This document shows positions 1 through 23,067 of a stretch of 64,000 bases of DNA, piece by piece. Made by a program: the position numbers and the translations under genes. The notes beneath the pieces were generated by a model, which was not told the origin of the DNA, made no database searches, and was given only the letters and a program-made list of their open reading frames with translations. Numbering within the stretch: the first letter of the stretch is position 1; every line of letters starts with the position of its first letter. The DNA is from Trematomus loennbergii (taxonomy: Eukaryota; Chordata; Actinopteri; Perciformes; Nototheniidae), in the NCBI GenBank assembly GCA_012861695.1, contig JAAOOA010000002.1, positions 26,080,898-26,144,897 on the forward strand, written 5' to 3'.

Positions 1-331
1 GTTTTTACTTCGACTGTGAGTTTGTGTGTGCTCAGGATGAGTTTGGCTGTGTATCGCTAACAAGGAAACAACACCTCCACGGAGCTCAGCGCGATTCACA
101 ACGTCCCGACCAATCAGAGCACACTGTGCTCACAGGGAGGGTGGGGCTGGAGCTATTGGAGCTACAACGAGCCGTTAAAGGCAGAGAGTGAAATTCAGTG
201 AATACACGTAGTTTACAGAGATGCTGTATGAGAAACCAATGTGAGTTCGGAAAATTGCACAATATAAATCTATTCTAGTAGACCTCAACAATGGAATTAT
301 GATCAGTGGAAATGGCCATGACATGGGACCT
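1..331. mobile_element. Partial MITE-like DNA transposon, left part cut by window edge
   Basis: The stretch is richer in CpG than what follows and ends in CATGACATGGGACCTTTAA. The reverse complement, TTAAAGGTCCCATGTCATG, is a terminal sequence I recognise from abundant short non-autonomous DNA transposons of percomorph fish. A TTAA at 332-335 is a plausible target-site copy. The internal text with CCAATCAGAGC and GGGTGGGGCTGGAG also fits that family. The other end is outside the window. Family assignment is from memory and uncertain. Confidence 0.6.
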
Positions 332-335
332 TTAA

Positions 336-2652
336 CTCATGTATGTGCCAAAAGCATACCTCACCTAACTTACCATAGCGTTGTCACATCATAAAAACTG
401 ATATTTTTCTCAATAGTGATACGAGAGAGGATTTTGAAAGGCATAGAAACAAAGTTATCCTGGCAATGGAGGTGGCTGATCATAAGAAAAGTTGTATGTG
501 TCATTATTCTAGTTCATGTGAGCAATCATCGCATTTTACAACTTGACTTGAAGGAAATGTGAGTTTTTGTTGAGGCCCTTTCAGAGACATAATTGTTTGA
601 GGCTGGGGTGAGTGAGTGGGTTGTTGAATTTGATTACATTTTCTAAATGTTTTCCTTAAAAATGTGCATTTTACTTTTTTACTTGTTTATTGTTCCATGA
701 CCTACCTACTTGCGTCTTACTCTAAAAATCCGCCTCCTCATTTAAAGTCTGCCTCCTCTTCCCCAGTGTCACTTTGGATCTGTCGCTCTCTCATACTGCT
801 TCCTCTCTCACACTAATTGCCTCCCTCTGCGTCAGCCTCTTCCCTCTCTCTCTAACTCAGAGGCTGCTGACAGAGAGCTAACATATGTGTGCCATCACAT
901 GTTATCTGTCACATTCTGTGTTTTGGTATGCCAGCAAATATTTTCTCATGCAACGGTGAGCCTCTGCTCATCTCCTCTCACACTCTTCACTCTTGTGGGA
1001 ATCTCTTTGTCATCTTTGGCTTTGAACTTTCATCCTCGGGAACTTGAACTTTGCAAGTTGAACTCAGTCTTCGACACATTTAAGACCTGTACATACATGA
1101 AGTAGAATTCATTCTAGCCTTACACTCAGTTCCTCTCTCCTCTCAATGTGTTTCCATTTTGCATACATGTATGTAACTAACTTGGAATTCAGGGCATCAT
1201 CCCTGCTCTCTCGTCCAGAGTTGGTATCTGGTAGGATTCATATTTTTCATATGAGTTCAACTGTCATAATTCACATATGGACTGTCTATGTTCCAATTGT
1301 ATGACGTTGTTTATTGCATGGCTGTTCCTCCACACCTGTCCCTCCTCTTTTGCTCTCCCAGTAGTTTCTTACATTTTCTCTACCCTTTATTTATGTATTC
1401 ATGGGGAGGTTTTTCCTTTTTTTGCTACAAGGGCGTCAGGACAGATGACTCTTATGCTTTATAGATTGTAAAGCCCCCTGAGATAGCTTTAAATGTTCAA
1501 ACTCAAACAGTCCCCCAGCTGAAGAAATGTAATTGTGTTTTATTTAATTGTATTCTATATTTGTTGAATCAAATTAAATATCTTTCACTTAGGACAAAGA
1601 CCGCAAGATGACTTTCGTGTGTTGAGTTCTAACAAATCGGTAAAGATTCACTTAACTGCCATTTACAGATCATACAATAATGAAAAACAGGCCACTCTTG
1701 CTCTCTTGAAAACATCAGACACACAGTTGAAAAAAGAACACAAGTAGTGTCGAACAAAGAGTAGCAATATTTGTCTTCTACAATATTCCTTCTTTGTTCA
1801 TTCTGACAGGAGTTGGTTTCAGTCGTCTTCTCTGCTCTTTATTCCTGATTTCCGGGTTGTGATCACAGTTTTCATGACTGTTATTATTTTGGTCTTTGTG
1901 CTTCTGAACATTTGAAAGAGAGGAATCTGTGTCTTTTATCTTTTCCTGAGGGAATTGACATTTTAACCATTTTCCTCTCACTCTCCTCATTTCTTCCCTC
2001 TCCTACCATTCTCTACACTCAAAGCTGAGAAGCCACAATGCTTGTTATTAACTTTCTCATACCATTTATCTCCCTTTCACCACCTCCATTACCTCCCCCA
2101 GCTTTCTGTCATCTACCCCTAGCTACCCGTCTCTCTCCTCCTCTTTCTCCTTCTCACACACCATTCTTCTGTCTCAGTGTCATTAGTATTCTTCCTCTAG
2201 ACAGCAGGTAAGTTCAGCACCCCCAAACCTCCTTCATGCGGCTCCCTCCCGATACATCACTTTACCTCCTGTTCGTTACTGCAGCATGGTTCCCATTACA
2301 CCTGTCGGTACAATCATTTGAGCTTCATGATCTCAGCACTCCCAGAAAGCATTTTGACCACCAAACATGAAGGCATTTTAATTTAAATTAAGGTTGTGGA
2401 GTGACAGATTTTATGATATGTGCGGTACCGTCTAGGGACTAAGGCTGTCCGCTAGATACAGACTTCTTATAAAACAATACATCAACTGAGTTAAATACCA
2501 ACAAGTAGCCTAATTTTGATTAATGTTATCAGCAGCAGTGCCCCTGGCTTGGTTAGACTTCAATACTCTCTTAATTTGCATTATTAGCATGTGGGAAGCC
2601 ATTAAGAGACCAACGATATCTTTGTCTTGATAGTCTGTTTAAGGGTGGAAAG
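336..2652. other. Intergenic, no gene seen
   Basis: AT-rich sequence with a pyrimidine-rich patch around 730-870 and another around 1980-2180. Open frames are short (at most about 70 codons), have no domain I recognise and no convincing splice context. Confidence 0.6.
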
Positions 2653-2968
2653 CAGTGGTGGAAGAAGTACTCAGATACTTATGTAGCAATAGTGTAAAAT
2701 AACTCAAGTCCTTCATTCAAAGTCTAATATAAGTAAAAGTACAACAATATTGTTATCAAATACTTAAAGTATACTATATTAAATATAAAAAATGAATGGA
2801 TTATTATTATTGATGCATTTATGTGTTCATCACAACTGTCAAATAAATGTAGTAAAAGTACAATAATTGCTTCCGCAATGTAGTGAAGCAGAAGGTAAAG
2901 TACATGTACCTTAAAATTGTACTTAATTACAGGACTTGAGTAAATGTACTTCATTACATTCCACCATA
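2653..2968. mobile_element. hAT-like MITE of percomorph type (CAGTGGTGGAAGAAGTAC end)
   Basis: The left end reads CAGTGGTGGAAGAAGTACTC and the right end TACTTCATTACATTCCACCA, which are imperfect inverted copies of each other. The inside consists of repeated AAGTAAAAGTAC and AAGTATACT words. This arrangement matches a very common percomorph fish interspersed repeat known to me by its ends. No clear target-site duplication is visible. It has no coding capacity, and the minus-strand open frame inside it is AT-rich noise. Confidence 0.75.
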
Positions 2969-4203
<1,235 letters not shown>

Positions 4204-4365
4204 TTCAGTCTCTTGAAGGTATTTGTTGTGTTTGCACATTCCTGAAGCTGCTCTCTCCCATGCCCTGAGGAATTTCCTGGAGTCCCCTGTTTCCTGATCA
4301 CCTGTTATTGTCTTCCATCACAAGCTCACACACAGGAATACAGAGGCACATGCATACCTTCAGTG

Positions 4366-4369
<4 letters not shown>

Positions 4370-4458
<89 letters not shown>
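4370..4458. repeat. (CA)n microsatellite
   Basis: Perfect CA array. It lies 43 bp upstream of a TG array, so the two are complementary to each other on the same strand. Confidence 0.98.
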
Positions 4459-4460
<2 letters not shown>

Positions 4461-4499
4461 TGATCTATTATAAAAGGAACCCATCCCTTTCCTGATTAA

Positions 4500-4501
<2 letters not shown>

Positions 4502-4579
<78 letters not shown>

Positions 4580-4582
4580 TGT

Positions 4583-4651
<69 letters not shown>
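4502..4651. repeat. (TG)n microsatellite with two one-base breaks
   Basis: TG array with two GTGGTG breaks (missing T) near 4571-4584. It pairs in inverted orientation with the CA array just upstream. Confidence 0.98.
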
Positions 4652-4655
<4 letters not shown>

Positions 4656-6708
4656 GTGCGTGGATGCTACAGACTGTCCTCAATGACTCCTAACCATTTT
4701 ATGATAGGGGAGATACGATTCTGATCACCACTGTGAGCTGAATAGTAGCAAGATTGTTAGTCAGTAGATTTGCAGGCTTATTTATTTTTCTCACAGGTAT
4801 CTAATAAAAATGGTAATTTACCAGTTTGGAATTAGAATGTGTAAGCCGGCCTGATTATGATCTATTTCATTTTATTCTAGTCTTTATTCTTGTTTTAACA
4901 CATAGCACATCCCATATATGTTGATTTGTATTATAACTCAAAGTTAGTTTGAAAAACTAAAACATATTTAAGACAATCCATAAATAATGAAACGCATCTC
5001 ACTGGCAACCCAATGGCAGCTCTCCTGTGGAAAGGTGGTTAAGAAGGAGGTAGACTTCAAATGAAAAGTGTACAAGAGCAATTGAGTCAAACGTGTGAAA
5101 GAAAAGCTGTTGAGGAAAGAGAAGATGGTCAGCTGTGTAGTTGTTCATGTTTTATCCGATGGTGAAGTGTTTCCTGACAGAAGGTGATAAAAGAAGAAGC
5201 AACTCTCTTTAAAGTTTAATGACACAACACTGATCCCCCGCCAACCAACACTGGATAACAGTTTTCAACAGCTGAGAAAAGCCCTGTGCGCAAGTGTTGT
5301 TTGTGTCTTTTCCTACCTCAGCATGTTTGTTCTCTCTCGAGCATTTATGTATCTTCCATTCTGTTTCCACTGTTTCATTCGAGTGTGTGTCTGACTGTGC
5401 GTGTGTGTGAGCTTCCTGCTATTGTATTTTACTTCAGCTTCCACCTAGCACAAATGTGTTGCATGTGTGTGTGCCAGAGGAACCGGCTTACCTTTAAGTG
5501 CAACAGTTTCCATGAAGGGGTCGTGACTTTTTGTCAGGGGTCAGGGCAGGCTGTGTTATAAATGTCCAGGGGGTCTGGTTATGAAAGCACATTGTCCTTT
5601 GATGTTTGCATTTTATGAGCATAATAATCACGAACAGTACTAATCATCCACAAGGTGCCTGCCTAAAACATCTTGGGAATCTGACCGCATCTGCAGAATA
5701 CTTTTTCTTGCCTGAATAAATCAGATCATGTAACGCAATATCTATCTTAAGAAAGAAGTATAAAGCGTTTAAACTGCGAGTCATTTTAAAGTTTCCAATT
5801 TTGTTCGTAGCTCATTTTAAATAAGGCACTCTTCTGCACTTAACACTGCATTCCATATTTTAAATAATGTATTTTCTTACCAACCTTCCAGGAGCATTAT
5901 AACCTAATCTGGATTTGATTGTGAGTCAAATCTAGAGTTGCCTTCCACTTTCGTTTTGCCTTTCACTACAGTCATTAAACCCCACAGTGCTGTCGGATGA
6001 AGGGAAATTAGAACTGTTAGAAGTCAAAATGAATCAAGCAATTAGGCCATGTTTGGGAATTCTGCACTGCATTCCATTAGTGAGAAAAGTGTGTATGCTT
6101 TTCTTTTACAAGATGATTACTGAACTAAATGGTATCTACATTCAAGCTGTCAGATATTGTTTTACAGTTTGCCAGACCTCCTACGAGAGGGAAACAGATA
6201 TTCCCATACAAAAGAAAATCCAAGTCAACAACTTTGATTTTTGCCAATTGAAAGTTGTACTGCAAATTGAGGCACACATGTGTCTGACTAGGTTTAGAGA
6301 CTTTAGCAGAATGGAGAAGTTGAGTTTGAAAGCCTTGCTGTTTATCACAAATTGTAGGCCTTGTACTCCATATGGCATGGCAAGGTCATCCCATGCTATT
6401 TTTCACGACCATTTCTTCCTTGTGACGAACTGTAGTACCACAATAAAATATCCCAGCCCTGAGAACCTTTCCCCCATAATCCATCATTATAAAAGACACT
6501 CTTTTAAAATGGTGGCCTGCCGATGGATTGATAAAAAAACAAAATGTCATGGTTTCAGACCACCACCTAAAAGTCTTGCTAAGAACTATATCTCCATCCA
6601 CCATGCAATCTGCTGCTTTTCTTTTTAGGGATAGTAAAATCTCTGCTGGACTAAAATATGCATGTTGGCACTTTATGCAGGCAGATAAACCATGCACTTA
6701 TGCGCATG
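4652..6708. other. Intergenic, no gene supported
   Basis: Contains the longest non-repeat open frame of the upstream region (about 213 codons from 5987 to 6628, + strand, starting at GTG). It has no recognisable domain or signal sequence and an unremarkable composition, and I regard it as chance. The rest is AT-rich without structure. Confidence 0.55.
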
Positions 6709-6720
6709 CACACACACACA

Positions 6721-6776
<56 letters not shown>

Positions 6777-6780
6777 CACA

Positions 6781-6836
<56 letters not shown>
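6709..6836. repeat. (CA)n microsatellite with breaks
   Basis: CA array broken by CACCACA near 6727 and ACAACACACC near 6774-6782, each explained by loss of one base. It abuts the first copy of the 204-bp duplication. Confidence 0.97.
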
Positions 6837-6838
<2 letters not shown>

Positions 6839-6839
6839 T

Positions 6840-7043
6840 GAGAGCAGGAAGATAGGTTCCTAATGGAGAAAACAGGTTGTTATTTGGATACAAGTATATT
6901 TTGCCCTCATTTCTTCTCCTAATGCATCTGATATGTCATAATGGCGCTCTTGAAAGGAAAGTTAGATGGATAAAAGTAGTTGTACAAGGCAAGGATGAGA
7001 CACTTGACTATTACATTAATGTAGCAGATGGGGAAAAATGTCC
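6840..7043. repeat. 204-bp duplicated segment, copy A
   Basis: This segment (starts GAGAGCAGGAAGATAGG, ends GGGGAAAAATGTCC) recurs at 23068-23271 in the same orientation. By eye there is one mismatch in 204 positions (AGTAGTTGTAC here, AGTAGTAGTAC there). Copy A has a CA array on its left only and runs into ordinary sequence on its right. Confidence 0.95.
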
Positions 7044-8366
7044 AAGGTGACAGGAGAAATGCTATTCAGGGTAAAATGCTTCAGAAATATTCCTCCTATC
7101 CAGCAGTGCTAAATATAGGCTCATTACAAATCTAAAGAGCTCATTGAGGGGGAGGGGCAACGGTGTACTGTAGATGGGAAGAGAGTTTGTCAGAAACAGA
7201 GAGAGTTAGATTAGATGGAGGGATGGATAGGTAAAAGAGACTTAAGAGGGGGAAGTGATGGTGAGAGATGGAAAGTAGTGTTGGAAGAAATGAAAAGTGG
7301 GGGGAAGCACAGAGAATAAGCAACAGGGCGATTCTTTTCTGCATCACAGTGCAAAGGGAAGCGTGCCACTTCCATCACATAACAGCTACCAGATTGTCTG
7401 CTTCTCCTTGTATTTCTCTGCTCTCATCCAGTATGCAATAACCTTCTCCTATTTGGCCAGCTGAAATAGAAAAATGCCTCATTGTCATGTTTCACTTCCA
7501 TTTCCTCTCTAATTGAAAATTGAGGTGGAGGAGTAGAGGGGTGGTGGGTGGAAATGATGAGGGAGAAACAGAGTTGGATGAATAGAGATAGAGAACTACA
7601 AAGTATGGATCATTTTAAAACCACATTTAGAGTTCAATCATAAACAATTATCTTTTGAAGTAAAGATAAGCAAAATGTGAGATAAAACAACCAAACAAAG
7701 ACCAAGGTCGGGTTGAGACAAAAAGCAAAGCTTATTTTGTTTTACTTGACAGATGTCAGGTTGTGTGCAGTCTGAGTTGATTTGCTCCTAACGGCCAATT
7801 CAACAACTGTATACAATGTTGGCTGTTAGCAATGGATGCCTGGGAGTGTGCCATGTGTGTCCCAGCCTATGACCAATATCAGCAGTCAGCTAAATACCTT
7901 TATGTTATTTCTTAATGTTAAGTCTCTCTCATACTTCCACATTCATGATGTCAATACATAAAGCCATAGTGCACACCACCACTGAGCAATTTGAATCTTA
8001 TTGCAGCTTTCTATTAACTATGTATGTAATCATGTTGCTTTCTGTGAACAGCAAGATGGCTATTTACTGCTGGTAACCTAATGTCTTATGAACACATTTG
8101 TATTTTTGTTATGCTTCTACTGGTTATTACAAAATTAGACAATATGAGTTTATAAATTGGGTTTTATCATACATATTGGGATACTTCTGTCCATTTTACA
8201 TTAGATAGCTACACTGCACATTTACATGTTTGATGTTGATTAATCCTTAGTTATTTTAAGGTCAAACGCCATAGTGATATCATAAATCATTCACAAGTAA
8301 ATTATTTTAAGATGTTTCCAAAATCATTAGATTTGTTACTTGAGTTTACATAAATGTTTTAATGTA
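7044..8366. other. Intergenic, no gene seen
   Basis: Begins with a purine-rich stretch (about 7140-7330 and 7510-7600), which makes Ser/Leu/Pro-rich minus-strand open frames of no significance. The rest is AT-rich. Confidence 0.6.
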
Positions 8367-8500
8367 TCTTTATTTAATCAGTCAGTCTTATTAGGATTAA
8401 AATCTCTTCTCCAAGAGAAACAAGAGCGCAAGAAATAGGCATAAAAACACAATTGGCATATCAGAAACAAAACAACTACACAGTAACAAGGCATTAATCA
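8367..8500. mobile_element. LINE-tail-like teleost repeat fragment
   Basis: The run TTTATTTAATCAGTCAGTCT followed by ATTAGGATTAAAATCTCTTC and CCAAGAGAAACAAG resembles a common fish repeat (TTTATTTAACCAGG ... GAGATTAAAATCTC ... CAAGAGAGACCTGG). The match is from memory and the copy is diverged. Boundaries are approximate. Confidence 0.5.
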
Positions 8501-9147
8501 GATATAAGATTCATTAAAAAAAAGACATTGCTTTGGATGAAATTGTGATAAAGTGTTATGTACTATGATACACAGGAGTTAGCTGATGAAGTGCTGATTT
8601 GGCAGCATCACAATAAATGTACAATTTTGTTAAGGTTTGAAGACGACAGACCCCCTTTAATTCTACACTAGAAGCCTAGCTTCATTTAAAAATGGTCAGT
8701 TAAGTCTTTAAATGTCTTTTAACCAGCTAAAGTATTTCTATAACAGCAAGAGAAAATATTGGTTTTAATGTTAAGTTTTTTTGGAAATAAAATCAGTGTG
8801 ACTTGCACCTGCACCTTTTCGGTGTTGAGACTGAAGATGTTTTCTGCGGGAATAGAAGTAACGTTTTTAAGGTGTAGTGAGATCTGTGTGGTATTTCCAG
8901 GTGCAAGTCCATGTTTATTCTTTACGCGGAATAGATGGAAGTAGATGAGCATAAACAGCGATGACACCAAATAAGATATGAAGGGAGAAACAGAAACAGA
9001 CAGAAGCAGAGAGATAGGTCTTGAGAGGAATGGGAGCAGAAGATGAGAGAGAGCCTTTGAGGAGAGAGCAGCTGCTCAGTCGAACCACCGCAGGGCAAAT
9101 TTCAGAATGCATGACAAGGGGAACCTTCGAGGCCTTCGTACATACAC

Positions 9148-9360
<213 letters not shown>

Positions 9361-9470
9361 CCAAGTTATGATTTGTAACATGGTGTATGCATTCAAAGAC
9401 ACACATGTGGGTATGTCTCTTTTGGTTATGCACTGTGTGTATACACACAGACACACAAACACACACATTA

Positions 9471-10556
<1,086 letters not shown>

Positions 10557-10874
10557 TAGAATCAGCATATACCAGCTTAAACTCATAAGCAGCGTTGACA
10601 CCGCAGTACTTTTCCCACTTTAGTTCTGATATAGTTCCGAAATGTCGCGTTCACACCAAAAAGAGCCGGAACTAAAATGAGTTAATCAGAACCTTTTTAC
10701 CCCCTTTTCCGTCAGTTTTCCGTCTTTCGTGGGAGAAAAAGGTTCCTGTCTTATTGGCAAACCACGCCCCGTAAAACTCCAAAAAAGTTTTGTGAAGCCT
10801 CCATTTTATTATCCTTCCATTAGCATTATTAGCATTAGCATTAGCCCAGCGCACAAACGCAGAGAGACTAACTT

Positions 10875-11021
10875 ATGGCAACACAAAAGAAAACATGGGA
10901 GCGGTGGAGTGATGAGGAGGTGTCGGCGTTCTGGCGATTTACTCGGACTCCGGGTGGCAGTATACGCCGTGAAGTTGTTTGCGGCCTGCCAGTAAACCCA
11001 AAGCAGAAGAAGAAGAAGTGA
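10875..11021 (+). pseudogene. SANT/Myb-like transposon protein remnant (48 codons)
   Basis: An ATG-initiated frame of 48 codons ends in TGA at 11019-11021, inside the inverted-repeat element. Its N-terminus reads MATQKKTWERWSDEEVSAFW. The W-x2-W-S-D-E-E-V spacing resembles the first helix of SANT/Myb/trihelix DNA-binding domains, as found in the accessory protein of PIF/Harbinger transposons and in related MSANTD-type proteins. After about residue 20 the frame turns basic and ends in a lysine run from an (AAG) repeat. The domain is therefore truncated and probably frameshifted. I read it as a captured or decayed exon of the autonomous parent element, not a working gene. Homology is judged by eye only. 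Confidence 0.5.
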
Positions 11022-11084
11022 CGTCAGCGGCTCATTTGCCTAATCCTTCCCCAGGAACTTATTCCGGTGTGAACGCGATCTGTA

Positions 11085-11122
11085 CTTAGTTCATGAGAAC
11101 TAAAGAGTTCTCATGAACTAAG
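11085..11122. repeat. Perfect 17-bp palindromic hairpin, 4-nt loop
   Basis: CTTAGTTCATGAGAACT, loop AAAG, then AGTTCTCATGAACTAAG. All 17 pairs match. It lies just inside the right terminal repeat of the surrounding transposon, and half of the arm (GTTCTCATGAAC) is repeated once more directly downstream. Confidence 0.95.
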
Positions 11123-11281
11123 TTCTCATGAACCTTTGTGGGAAAAGTACTGCGGTGTGAATGCACCTGTAGACATTCTCAATTTAAAAAAGCCTACAAT
11201 AAAACACCAGATGTCAAAATGCTGAGAAAAAAACCCTTTCTGTAAATTGCAAATACTGTACATAAGAGGGACCCAAACACA

Positions 11282-11283
<2 letters not shown>

Positions 11284-11337
<54 letters not shown>

Positions 11338-11365
11338 TGTGTGTGTGTGTGGTGTTTGTGTGTGT

Positions 11366-11404
<39 letters not shown>

Positions 11405-11443
11405 TGTGTGTTGTGTGTGTGTGATTGTGTGTGTGTGTGTGTG
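11284..11443. repeat. (TG)n microsatellite, heavily interrupted
   Basis: TG array with many one-base breaks (GTGGTG, GTTTGTG, GTTGTG) and a G-run at the right end (about 11443-11452). Confidence 0.97.
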
Positions 11444-11887
11444 GGGGGGGGCGGGTGGGATTGTAGGAGTTGGTAAAGTATTGATCCAAAGGGGTGTCGC
11501 GTAATGATGACTGGTGCGCATGAACATGCAATATAGATTAACCCATGACAGCAAAACAAAGGCCTATAGAGACATTCACAGCTAGAAAGCAAAGCCTGAA
11601 GACACGCAACACCAGAAGAGAATATTTGCTGTCTTGCAAACACAGATTCACAAGACATGAGTCAACGAATGGCGACTCCACAGATGTGAATTTCCCATAT
11701 AGTTCTTTACACTTGTGTAACTGCATGAGAATGTGTTGATGACTAATGTCTGATAAAGCTGAAAGAAATCCTTGACTGCCTTCTCGTTTAAAGAAAACAC
11801 TGACCTTCCTGAGGAATTGAAGGCGAGAAGACAAACATTCACAGACACCATGGCACTTTTAAAACTTGAGATTCTTACTTTGTCTTA

Positions 11888-11889
<2 letters not shown>

Positions 11890-11918
<29 letters not shown>

Positions 11919-11923
11919 AAGAG
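11890..11923. repeat. (AAG)n trinucleotide repeat
   Basis: About eleven AAG units; the lysine run it encodes is not a gene. Confidence 0.95.
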
Positions 11924-12380
11924 AATTAATATGTATATGCACATGTTCGTGGGTATTTTTGGTATCATTAGCAACATATGTATTTCAATATCAATGAACT
12001 GTTTGTGCATCTTTAAAGAGAATGTGCTTTAAAATTGCATGACAGATTTCAAGCTTGGCAATTTCAAAGTATAATTGGAAATATTTCTGTGGGTGTGCGT
12101 GTGTCTGTGTGAGAGAGAGACCAACAGACAGTCTGAGTCTGAAGGTAAGTGGTTGATAAACACAGTGTTGTTGCGGTTAGAGATAGAGATGAAGAGACAG
12201 GTGGAGTGTTTCTCTTGTCTTCGGAGTCAACTGTATATTAATGAGCTTCTTCGACTAACCTTCCTCTGCTGCTGCTCAGGAATATGCACTTCTTATACTG
12301 AAATATACACCCACCTACACCTGACAACATAGAGTATGTAAAATAGAAAAGCATCTGACCAACTGACCAGTTATAGGCAA

Positions 12381-15705
<3,325 letters not shown>

Positions 15706-15739
15706 GTGCGTGTGTGTGTGTGCGCGTGTGCGTGTGCGT

Positions 15740-15771
<32 letters not shown>
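15706..15771. repeat. Alternating GT/GC purine-pyrimidine tract
   Basis: A run of GTGTGC and GCGTGT units passing into pure GT. The strict purine-pyrimidine alternation with GC steps is the classic composition of Z-DNA-prone sequence. Confidence 0.9.
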
Positions 15772-21536
<5,765 letters not shown>

Positions 21537-22534
21537 CCTGATCTTATTCCTGTGTGCTTGAATGTTTTCTATGTATGTTTCTTTCTTAATGCAATGAGTG
21601 GTTGTCTCATTCATTTCTACAAGGCCAGCTTTTTTGCACTGCTGTTGTTATATTCATGTTGCTAGAGCATGTGTTTGTCCCGTGTGTGCACCTGCCTGAT
21701 CCAAACATGTATCTGTGTATGAACTGTCGTATGTATGCATGCCTGTGTGTATGTCTGCATGTAATGCCACCAGTTGACTTTATGAAGGCTAATGCAAGCA
21801 TGTGATAGTAACCTGTAGACCTTGGAACTGTGTCGGTGGATCATAGGATATCAGAGGACAGATAAGCTTGTCATAATAATCCTTCCTTCGCTTTGTGTAT
21901 CAAGCCAGCTTAACACACAGACCCAGTGATAAACTGCCACAAACACATCAAACAACAGACAAGCACAAACACAGACAACCACACACAACATAACTAACTG
22001 ACAGAAATTCACAAGAAAAACCTGCAATTACAAAAATATACCGATTACTTTCATCGTAAGTTACTTCTTAAGTAATATAATTTTGCTGTTCTACTGAAAC
22101 AGCTGACAAGAGGATCCAAATTAAAAAGACAAACAAACAAAGCATTGTTAAAAGTGGTTACCTTCATACACAGATGTTTTATGTTTGTTTTTTATGTTCT
22201 TAATACCCTGCCTACAGTAACGACAGATTCAGTTGCATGACAGCAAAATAAATATATATATCAATCAAAATGCACCGCTCACCCTGAATAAACAAACAGA
22301 TTTTGTAAATGCATGGCAATGCGTTTTATATAGTAGCAAGTTCAGGAATAATGATTGAGATGAAAGTAAAAAAATAATTTGAATTCATCGGAACTATACT
22401 GACACCTTAATATTTAGATGCAAAAATTAAAGCTGCCTTGTATGTGTATGTTATGTGTGTCTATTGTGTTCATGGTGAATATGCGTCACACTCAGATGGT
22501 CACAGGGGTTTTTTCTCAATGTCGAGTACTCTTG

Positions 22535-23040
22535 CTTGGTAGCACATGTCTTCCGAGTCACTTGCTTCAGAAGCGAGATAAGAATACTTCCTGGTATTCG
22601 GAAAACGAAGAGTGGAACAGGCGAGCAAGTGTGCAGGTGTGCGTCATATGAGAGGCCCCGCCTTACATTTTCCGCCACAGATTTGGGGAAATTGGTCCGT
22701 GCGCAAAGCATTGTGGGGATTTTAAGACCGCGGCGTCTACACATGTGCAGCCTCGAAATTTCTCACTACGAAGTACGCCGGGCTCGGTAGATTTCCAAGT
22801 ATGCTGGACATTGGAACAGTCCTTCGGCGGCACTCAATGACGTATACGCTTTAAATAGTGGCTCTGGAGCAACTTTACTCGACATTGAGAAACACCCCGG
22901 GTCACATCCCTCTAGACTACAGGATGCCGTAACTCAACTTAGAGATACAGAATCTCTAATTACTGAAGATTGGGAGGACAACACAGCGCGGAACGAAGCA
23001 TGTATAAAGACACACACCGCGTGCACACGCACACACGCAC
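22535..23040. mobile_element. CpG-rich repeat-like islet with a protein-like open stretch
   Basis: This islet is much richer in CpG than its AT-rich flanks. From 22791 to about 23040 one + strand frame stays open for about 83 codons with a balanced, protein-like composition (for example RLQDAVTQLRDTESLITEDW near its end). It then runs into a CA array. A TAG lies immediately before it at 22788-22790, and it contains no initiating ATG. I do not recognise a family. It could be a transposon-derived exon, a retrocopy fragment or chance. Confidence 0.4.
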
Positions 23041-23064
23041 ACACACACACACACACACACACCA
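23022..23064. repeat. Short (CA)n array left of duplicated segment
   Basis: GCACAC and CACA units of about 40 bp directly abut copy B of the 204-bp duplication. Confidence 0.95.
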
Positions 23065-23067
23065 TTG

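Larger units (their letters stand above)
10590..11167 (+). mobile_element. Inverted-repeat DNA transposon (PIF/Harbinger-like?) with a SANT/Myb-like remnant
   Basis: The ends are inverted copies: GACACCGCAGTACTTTTCCCAC on the left and GTGGGAAAAGTACTGCGGTGTG on the right, about 22 bp with one mismatch. A second nested inverted pair lies inside (GTCGCGTTCACACC near 10645 and GGTGTGAACGCGATC near 11066). A perfect 17-bp hairpin sits next to the right end (11085-11122). The interior is CpG-rich and carries a short open frame with a tryptophan-rich motif typical of SANT/Myb-like transposon proteins. Target-site duplication is not clear, so the superfamily is inferred from the remnant. Confidence 0.75.
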
